Positions 56,098-64,000 of a DNA stretch of 64,000 bases are shown here, piece after piece. Numbering within the stretch: the stretch's first letter is position 1; each line of letters begins with the position of its first letter. The translations under genes and the position numbers were made by a program. The notes below the pieces were generated by a model, which was given only the letters and a program-made list of their open reading frames with translations, was not told where the DNA came from and searched no databases. Origin of the DNA: Euryodendron excelsum (taxonomy: Eukaryota > Streptophyta > Magnoliopsida > Ericales > Pentaphylacaceae); the NCBI GenBank assembly GCA_033060915.1, contig CM065377.1, positions 40,543,183 to 40,607,182 on the forward strand, in the 5' to 3' direction.

Positions 56098-59000
56098 CTA
56101 GAATGCGATTTCACAAGGAGCATGAAACGTTCTTCCACGGCAAATAGCTTCTAGGTTTTCTCCAGCATAAGAACAAAGCGGTGAAACCTCCACACCTGAG
56201 CTCAAGATAAGAGAGGCCACAATGTTAAACTTTGGTTGGGGGGGTGGTTTGCTGTGTGGTTAACAATATTTTCCTAGTTTCAAATGTTACTCTCTGATAT
56301 TGTCTCTTTACCAATGTTTTAAAACCCATATCCAATGGGCCAGTATTTTTTTTTTTTTTTTTGGTATAAAAAAGTTTAGGGTGAGGAGAGGCTACCCCAG
56401 TCCAAGGCCAGGGCAAGCCGCCGGCCTCTACTTGCATTGGACTTACAGATCGCCTACCAAGGGGGACTGCTAGCAACGAGAATCGAACCTAGACGTCCTC
56501 AAGCAAAATGCCCGATCCTTACCAACTAAACCAATCCCCATTGGTCAGATGGACCAGTTGATCAGAGACTGATTTGATTCTGCAATCCTTAGTTTAAATG
56601 AGCTTGAAACTCAGATGAACTGGGTATCACAAGTTGAATTGAATGAATACACAAATCAATTTCCTAGATAGACCAAATCCAAACACAAGAAGAATTGGTT
56701 TAAGAACACCCACTTTTGACAGGAATAGCCCATTTATAAACTGAAATTCTTACATGTCCGTTACCTGTCTGGACTTTCAAATGTTGCTAACCAAACCATT
56801 CCAAGGCCCGGCCCCCCATAACCATCCATTGCATTTCCTTAACTCATTTCTAATATGCATTAACAAAAAGAAATGTTACCAGTTGCATATAGAGGCACTG
56901 AATGCGTTAAGAAGCCACCGGCAGCAACCACCCAACGACTGTGGAGACGGAGAACAAGCAGCCGAGCACTGTCTGGAGTGTCAAAATTTGACCCATTGGC
57001 GTTTTTTACTGGTGCAAATTCTTCTTCACGCAATACCTAAATATTTAGGAACAATTTCTAAAGTTTTATATCATTATTTCATGTGTGACTAATTATATTT
57101 ATATTCTTCGTAGGTGATATAAGTAATGGAAGAAAAGAAATATAATGGATTTCAAAGCAAGAAACAAAATCACCTCAAAAAGGGCTGTGGAAGGTGCATA
57201 GGGAAATGCATCAAAAATAAACTGCTCTAGTTTGTATCCCGCTGTATGTCCATGGATTGAAGGAATTTTTTTCTCTGCAAGATGATAACTGCACTCACAT
57301 TGCATAGCTTTTTTTAGATCAATATCTGAAAATTGATTTAACAATTAAAACTTTTTAAACGAAGTAACACATAATTTAAAAATTGTTGTGCATGATATAA
57401 AGTAAAAGGAGAATACACAGAAGGCAAAAACGAAAGGAAGACGCAACAATTAAGAAAAGGAACAACAAAGCAAAAGAAATCAACCATGACCCTTCGTGTA
57501 CAATGTGTGCATCTGATGATGAACTGAATTTCACAAAAGAAATATCCTTTGCCTTGTAAAACATTCTTGAAAGCACGTAAGCTCAAATTATCCGATGGAC
57601 TAAATCTACAATCTAGAAGTAACTAAGACAGATTGATTATTCCATGTGAAGCAGCAGCACAATATTGAGGGAAGGAGTAGACGGGACAAGCAAAAGCCAG
57701 TAGGAAATAAAAGAGGCAGCAACGAAAGACCAAAGGCCAATTCTCTATCAACGATTATCATACTACTGCTTATCAACCATTATCATTTGGAAAGCTGAAA
57801 TAAAATTGTATGGAAAATAAAAATGAGGCATCTTTTGAGTTGATCAGCCCTTCCTGTTCATGCTTTCTATATAAACACATTTACTTCTGCAGCAGACATT
57901 GTAGACAAAGTCAATTAAGATGTAGCATGGCAAACTAAGAAGCACGGACACTTCTAAGAAATGGCCATGTCCATGTCAAGGACCGAGTTGGACACGACAC
58001 TTGTTGGACACTCCCCCGACACGTGTCAGTTACGCATCCAAACGTATACTATTATTTCATTACTTTTTCAGAATTGGACACTTGGAGGACATGCATGTCC
58101 ATCATTTAGATACCCATGTCCATTACTTATACATAAAACACACAAGTTTGAAAAAACTAACTTGAAATTCAATTGTAAAATAAAAACAATCAGATTTCAT
58201 ACCTCATTTGATGTTTAAACTATAGAATAAATGTTCTCTAATTTTAATTAGTGTAATTCTACATTATCTCCGAGTAAAATTTTTCTGTGTATGACATATA
58301 AAACTACATAAAATATATAATTTTGCCGTGTCCTCATTGTGTCGTGTGCTGAATTTTTTTAAAATCTCCTTGTCGGCGTGTAAGTGTCGTGTCATGTCCG
58401 TGTCACGTGTCTATGACCATGCTTCTTAGATGGTAAAGAACCAATTACAACACTAAGATTTGATAAGTTCAATATCTCAATGGTTTATGACATCAATCAA
58501 GGATGGATGAGAGAATATGAAATTCAAGCATGAGATTTGTTATAAATAACACCTCGACATAAGGAAACAGTTCAAAGAACAAAATATAGTAAATCTTCAC
58601 AACAATATCTCAGCTAGATAGTGATCACACTTCATTTCTCAATCGACAACATAGTGAGATTACAGGTTAGATATTTGTAAGTCTTTTTCATGAACTAGAG
58701 ATCATATTATTGAGGAAGCAGAGTCAATTTGACTATATGAAATGTAAAGAAAAGAAACATAATTAGAAAGATAACATTGCTCACATGCTGTCTTTCTCAA
58801 GGCCATTCGCTACTTGGTTCAGGAAATCCAAACTAAACATATGTAAGCACAGCTGAAAAGCATGAAACACCAAGAACTCAGAAAAGTACAAGCTACCAAA
58901 AAGAGAACCAAAACATAATTAAACCATCACTCTGTTTTGACTTTTGAAGCACATAGCAGGCAGAGGTGCAGATGATTATTAGATTTATTTTTTGATCAAA

Positions 59001-62000
59001 TTTAATAAACATCACATAAAAATTAAGAAATCCCAGCATATAAGGAAAACTAGAAGGGAAAACCTGTGAAATTTAGCCAGATTCTTATATGCATCACAAA
59101 AGGGCATTACCTAGTGTTTCTCCCAATTAATCAGCAGAGCTGGGAGGGATAAGACTGGAGACACACCTAACATTAGGCATTATATGCACAAAGTGACTGC
59201 TGCCATACTGGAATCCACATTGTCACACTTGACAGTTCGACTTTTCACCATTGGACACAATGCCCTCATCTTTATATGCATTATGTATTTGCTAATTAAT
59301 TGTTTTCCTTCTCTTTTTTCCTTTTTTCCAACTCTCCCAAAAGTTTTAATCTCCATATAGTATTTTGAAACCAATCATATTACCCAAAGCACCAAATAAA
59401 ATGGCAAGTTGAGAAATACGCCCTGAGAATTAGATGTTTAACGATTCAAATTCAGATGCGGTAACAATGACAAGTTATGAAATTTAGGTGATATTTGTAC
59501 TTCAAAGGCTGCATTTTTACTTTGAAAAACTACAAGCTTTGTAACTTACCCAAAAAAGAAACTACAAAATCTGAAAGTTCAAAACTCTATTAAGTTTGAC
59601 TTTTCTCTGTGGAATCAACACAACAAAATGTCATGTTCCATTCACTTATTTAGTCCAAACCTTGACTGACAATGCCAAGATGACAGAACGAATATCAACA
59701 GTGGGTATTACTTTTCTTTTTCTTTTTTTATAAGTATATCAACAGTGGATATTACTTCATGAGACTAATTCATAAAAGTGAACATTGCTATGCATTTCAT
59801 TCTTAAAATACACAAGATTATTAGGTTATACTTGTTAACAATTTCTGATTTATGTAAAGAATTTAAGTGCATCATATGCCACAAAAAGCAACACAATACA
59901 CGAGTTAATAGCATCAATGATGATCAGTTATAATTTTTAACACATAAGGTAGCATTAGTCATCTATCATACATGCCGTATATTGCCTGTGATGCTGTGAT
60001 TCTCTACCATGTAAATTTGAATGCATTAATTTTCCAAATTGTTGCTCAAAACTTTCCACCTACATATCTTTTCTTCCATGCTTGCCAACTACTTTTGCCA
60101 CGTGGCAATGTATTTAGTTTTACACCCATGTTATATCCCTTAAAGTACCTCAGTTTTCTGGGGAAAAAAGGAGGCTTGTGGAGTTTAGCCATGTGCCATC
60201 TCCACCCATGCAATTGAGATAGTTCATTTTCCAGAAGATATTCGCAAGTGTTGAATAGTGTGCCCTTTCTATTGCATATATTTTTCAAAAGAACTAATAA
60301 GGTCCAGAAGTTTATTTTGGAGTTCAACTGCAAGCAAAAGTTAATTAATAAATTTGGACCAACTTGGAGCATATAAAATTCAGAAAACATAGAAGTGTGA
60401 CAGTTAAAAATTATAATTTCTACCAACACACCATCATTCAGTAGCACTGAAAAGATTTAAAACAGCCAATTGTCTTCATAATCTGATCTTAGCAGTTGGG
60501 CTCAAATATTTTTGCTAATCTAAATTTACAACATGCAGAACCTCATGTTAAGTACCAACAAAATTAGACTGAGCCAGGTGACAAAGAACTATACATTACT
60601 CCAACAAAAGCGAAGACGACCAGTTTCCTGATTTATTGCACTAGCTAGCGATGGATCCAACTCACTGTATTCAACTACAGATAGAGGTCCACCTTTTCCC
60701 CTCCGTACAAACACGCCAACCTTTTCTTGTGGGTATGCCTGTATGAATCAAACTTGTAACATCACGTTAAGATATAAATTCATATCATCATATGTGCTAT
60801 TGAAATTATAAGTCAAGATTTACCTTTGCTACTATATGGTTGGAGAATGAGAACTTGAAAAGAAGCAGGTTGCTAGACCAAACCATAATTCCCAGGAACT
60901 ATTTGATAGGGGAAATGCGCTTCCACAGAAGTGGGTTTCAGATACGGGTAAACTATTATTCTGAAATTTTTGAGGAAGCATTCTGGATTCTTATGGAAAT
61001 TTTCCAGTTGCTATGGGGAAGAGTTAAAGGGATACTAAAAATAAACTAAGGGAAAACTGGCAAGAAACACTACAGAAATTACTTGGAAACTTAATGGATT
61101 TTTACAGATTTATTTTGAGAGATTTCTATAAAATGTGAAAACCTCCTTCTAAAAATGTGCTTCCTATGTGCTTGTTATAATAAGCATTCATTTACTTTAT
61201 AAACTGTCAATTGAAGTATTTTGTAGGTTTCCAAGAAGTATTTTAAGATTTTCATTTCTGTTTTGCAAAGGTCTCTTATTAAGGTTCCAATTAGGTTTCT
61301 GATTTGATCCTTAATCATTCCTCCTCTTCTCATTTTCCCTATATGCCTTTTGGTCATGTTTCCCAATTTCGTCTGCCCCATCATCTCCCACTTCCGCTTT
61401 CTATTTTGGTAACTATGGACAAAACCTTCACTAAGAAATCTAACCTAGGCCAAGTAGTCTAGGATACTCTTCACAATCAACCCAAATAACATTAACAAGA
61501 ATTGAAAAAATTTTGAAAATGCTACACCCAATAACTTTTCACTTCATAGATTCAAGATCTACAAACAAATCTTAAAATATGTGCTTCAAAATGGCAGACA
61601 TTAGTTGGAACAATTATTTGAAGGGTTAGGAGATGAGATCAAACTTAGTTGAGAATTGTTTAGATTTCATATCACTTCCCTAACACCGCCCCCACCCCCC
61701 CAAAAAAAAAAAATGAAGTGTTTGTGGTAGCTTAGGAATTCACTGACATCACGGTTGATGTTCTTCGGTCTTCTTCCTTCAAACAGTTGTGCTAAGGAGC
61801 ATGGGAGTGTTTGTTTGAACACTTCAGTAATGGAAAGAGTCTTATTGGATATTCTGGACATCAGGATGGTTGTTTAATCTTGGCGCATGCTCTACTGTGA
61901 CAGAGCCAAACTGATCTAGGAGTTTGTGGATGATGGTTCAATATGCAGCCAAACTAGGTTCTTTGATTCCATAGTCCCCAGAAGTCTTCTTAACTACAAA

Positions 62001-64000
62001 CTTTGAATCTCCTCTGATGTGGAGCTCTTATACTCCAATGTTAATGCAGCCATCAAACCTAGTATAAGTTCCTCATAATCTGCCTCGTAGATAGAACACT
62101 TGAAATCCAATTTGTAGGAGAGGACAATTCTATGATTGTCCGCTGCTATAAGCACTATTTTGCTCAGCCTTGTGGAGGAGCCATCAAAGCTGAGAATCCA
62201 TTCTGGAGTTTCTCTCATAGCTGCTTCAAAGTCTCCACGAAGTTCATCTGCTGACGAATCATATTCCCAGTTTGGGACTAAGCTAGGAGATCATCCAAAG
62301 CCTGGCTTTTAATTTTCTTTCGTGTTTTGCATAGAATTTCAGGTTCTACAAAGGCAAGAAGCCCACAAGCTATTCGTCCAATCATGTCTGGCCGAGAGAG
62401 CAGGTAGCAGATGGGATCACACATGGAGAGGATAGCCCAGCAAGTAACGCCCCAGTTTTTGTGCCACAAAAACAAAGGCTAAACAATGACGTACTATAGG
62501 AAAATAGTGTTCTTCAGGCAAATAGTGTTCTTCAGGCCCTGGACAACCCTAAATGGCATTCAATCCTAAACAATGACGTTCAATAGTAGAATAGCATTCT
62601 TATCCATCTACCTCTTCAGCAAGAAGTGCTCCTATACAGCGGGAGGTGGATGTGAGATAAAGGAGTAATGTTTTTCCTCTTTGTAGTACAGTCATGACCA
62701 TGGGCAATGCTAGGATTTGCTTGACTTAAATGAAGGCCTGGTCATGTTCTTCTGTCCATACAAAGGGAGTCGCATTTTTCAAAAGTCCTGAAAAGGGGTA
62801 GATACTTTTCAGCCAAGGCCAGTATGAATCTTGTTAAATAAGAAGCTTTTCCTAGAAAGCTTTTGAGCCTTTTCAATTCAGTTGGCCGGGCATGTCTGTA
62901 ACAGTTTTGGCTTTTGTTGGATCTGGCTCGATGCCACGGCGGTGTATGACACACCCCAAAAAAATTTCTTTCAATTACTCCGAATGCACATTTCAAGAAG
63001 TTCATAAGGAGATTATATGCACAACAGCGGGCGAATACCTTGCGAAGATCCTTCAGATGATTTTATTCCGTGCGCGGTCTTGACAACTAGATCGTCCACA
63101 TGGAAATCCAAGTTCTTATGGAACATATCATTGAAATCTAAACATGTTCTCCAATTTCTCTTTGCCTCTTTTCTTCTCTTTCTCATTTAACCCTAATTTT
63201 ATACTCTTTAACTAACAGAAATTGGAAATTGATGAAAAATAAATTTAAAAATGTTAAGGCAGACACTACTTGAACATAATCATACTAACCAGAGGTTATC
63301 CTTTTTTGAGACGCTTCATTGAATACTTACAACGCCTATGCAAGTACTCCTTATTTTTCCTAATTACTCATGCATGTGAATTCATGAAACTTTTCTAAGA
63401 ACTTAATACCCATAGTTACATTCTTAAGACGAAACAAAACCCTTATTAGAAAACTGTTAATACGACTGCCTTCAAATAGAACAACGGCCGCAAGGGGTGC
63501 AATCAGATATCGTAGCCTTCTGAATCCACAATTTAATACCTTGGAAAACTGAGACGAAAGTCAAAGTTCATGCATAAGTCAATGAGAACCACTTAGATTA
63601 CTCAGTACTCACCTTACGAACCACTTTTGCAGCAGCAGCTACACCTTTGTCAATAAAATAGCCCAAGAAAGTTGGATCAGCAACGCGGACCTGTTTTCAA
63701 GACGTTAGTCACTACATTTCAAAATAAGATAAATTTCTGAAAATTTTCAAATGGCATAAGAAGAAGAACAATCTAAGTGAAAGAGAAGAAACTCACTAAC
63801 GCATTATCAACACCATAGCAATCCATATATCTAATCCCTCTCATGGCCATATCTTCCAACAGCCTTGAAGATTTCAAAGCTGATCAATTGATTTAGTGTC
63901 CAAAAAGCAATTAGCAGCTCCAACAATAAGAGGATAAAGAAGTCCAAAAACCAATCCACACATGACATTGTTTAAGGAAGTACCTAAGTAAACTCCTCCA
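56098..64000 (-). CDS. UAP1: UDP-N-acetylglucosamine diphosphorylase (UAP1), 3' half
   Basis: The enzyme makes UDP-GlcNAc and PPi from UTP and GlcNAc-1-phosphate in the cytosol, feeding N-glycosylation, GPI anchors and O-GlcNAc. Eight exons are placed with matching phases: 63984-64000 (open at the edge), 63797-63879, 63613-63690, 60595-60738, 58795-58862, 57174-57288, 56880-57036, 56098-56195. All introns are GT-AG. Motifs include YMDCYGVDNALVRVADPTFL, FIDKGVAAAAKVV, AYPQEKVGVFVRRGKGGPLS, EYSEL, YHLAEKKIPS, APSTALFE, GSNFDTPDSARLL and C-terminal EVSPLCSYAGENLEA...RTFHAPCEIAF. This is about 250 residues of an enzyme usually near 500. The nucleotide-binding N-terminal half lies outside. No frameshift or stop was found, so this copy looks functional. 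The 2.86-kb intron before 60738 holds a gypsy remnant. Confidence 0.93.
56345..56548 (-). mobile_element. tRNA-derived SINE in the last UAP1 intron
   Basis: On the minus strand it starts GGGGATTGGTTTAGTTGGTAA (A-box-like TTTAGTTGGT) with a B-box-like GGTTCGATTC about 50 nt later and ends in poly-A (T run 56346-56362). Flanks ATGGGCCAGT (56335-56344) and ATGGACCAGT (56549-56558) are a 9-of-10 target duplication. The duplicate locus at about 11457 has one uninterrupted ATGGAGCAGT. Confidence 0.85.
57935..58429. mobile_element. MITE in a UAP1 intron, 495 bp
   Basis: Inverted ends CTAAGAAGC and GCTTCTTAG, with subterminal GGACAC/GTGTC words repeated inward. Flanked by ATGGCAAA (57927-57934) and ATGGTAAA (58430-58437), an 8-bp duplication with one mismatch, suggesting a hAT-type MITE. 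Confidence 0.7.
58863..60594 (-). other. UAP1 intron, 1.73 kb, no gene
   Basis: Bounded by donor GTATAG (60594) and acceptor CAG (58863). It contains a small poly-T insertion with a repeated flank at about 59690-59760 and no supported ORF; ORFs at 59972-60447 overlap on both strands and have no domain. Confidence 0.7.
60739..63612 (-). other. UAP1 intron, 2.87 kb, with gypsy remnant
   Basis: Donor GTGAGT at 63612, acceptor CAG at 60741-60739. 60840-61980 is unassigned; 61990-63140 is the gypsy remnant described separately. Confidence 0.8.
61990..63140 (-). pseudogene. Tat-like Ty3/gypsy RT-RNase H remnant
   Basis: On the minus strand in shifting frames: FHDMFHKNLDFHVDDLVVKT (catalytic VDD, about 63090-63150), then RPTELKRLKSFLGKASYLTRF (about 62880-62820), LSRPDMIGRIACGLLAF (62390-62340) and the RNase H core WILSFDGSS...VLSYKLDF (62195-62090). 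Several stops. It lies in the same orientation as UAP1 and is spliced out with the intron. Confidence 0.75.

Noticed and set aside
56347..56545. A tRNA gene (A and B box present)
   Set aside because: No closed cloverleaf by eye; poly-A end and target duplication show a SINE.
60840..61049. 69-codon plus-strand ORF in a UAP1 intron
   Set aside because: No recognisable domain, opposite to the host gene and within repeat-derived intron DNA.

Overview
The window is nuclear DNA from a flowering plant, most likely a eudicot. It is AT-rich, has intron-split genes with GT-AG junctions, and is crowded with plant-type L1 LINEs, Athila-like and chromovirus Ty3/gypsy elements, hAT, PIF/Harbinger-type and Mutator-type elements, a tRNA-derived SINE and a TRIM. 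I cannot name the species. All alignments are by eye; no search was run. Only two host gene families are supported: a type III polyketide synthase (chalcone-synthase-like, PKS) and UDP-N-acetylglucosamine diphosphorylase (UAP1).

Layout. 0-6.4 kb: the 3' part of a long gypsy LTR, an inverted piece of the same LTR family, and LINE-1. 6.7-8.5 kb: PKS copy A on the minus strand, two exons, reading frame open. 8.6-12.3 kb: PKS upstream DNA with small insertions (short LINE, solo LTR, hAT MITE), then a broken duplicate of the last three UAP1 exons. 12.8-16 kb: MITEs, an 957-bp hAT-like element and an Athila-like LTR. 16.9-23.5 kb: remnants of further PKS copies, one split by LINE-3. 24.6-36.4 kb: nested gypsy elements (Athila gag, an opposing Athila 3' end, then a chromovirus split by a 3.85-kb LTR insertion). 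36.9-40.5 kb: a composite with Mutator-like ends and an 11-bp target duplication. 42.3-51.2 kb: PKS copy C on the plus strand, a pseudogene split by a 6.98-kb antisense LINE-2. 51.2-52.6 kb: a head-to-tail TRIM array. 56.1-64 kb: the 3' half of the intact UAP1 gene on the minus strand, running off the right edge; I could place eight exons with consistent phases.

How it fits together. Segmental duplication of a PKS + upstream + UAP1-3'-end unit, with inversion, made at least four PKS traces. Three are dead. Copy A keeps its frame and catalytic triad, but compared with its sisters it has lost the TATA region and its normal splice acceptor (AG to GG); an in-frame cryptic acceptor lies 21 nt upstream. 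UAP1 at the right is the one gene that looks fully functional.

The strongest unusual signals are the TRIM multimer, clusters of short GC-rich palindromes placed just upstream of the TATA box in several unrelated LTRs, tandem monomers in the LINE-2 5' UTR, and the promoter and splice changes in PKS-A.
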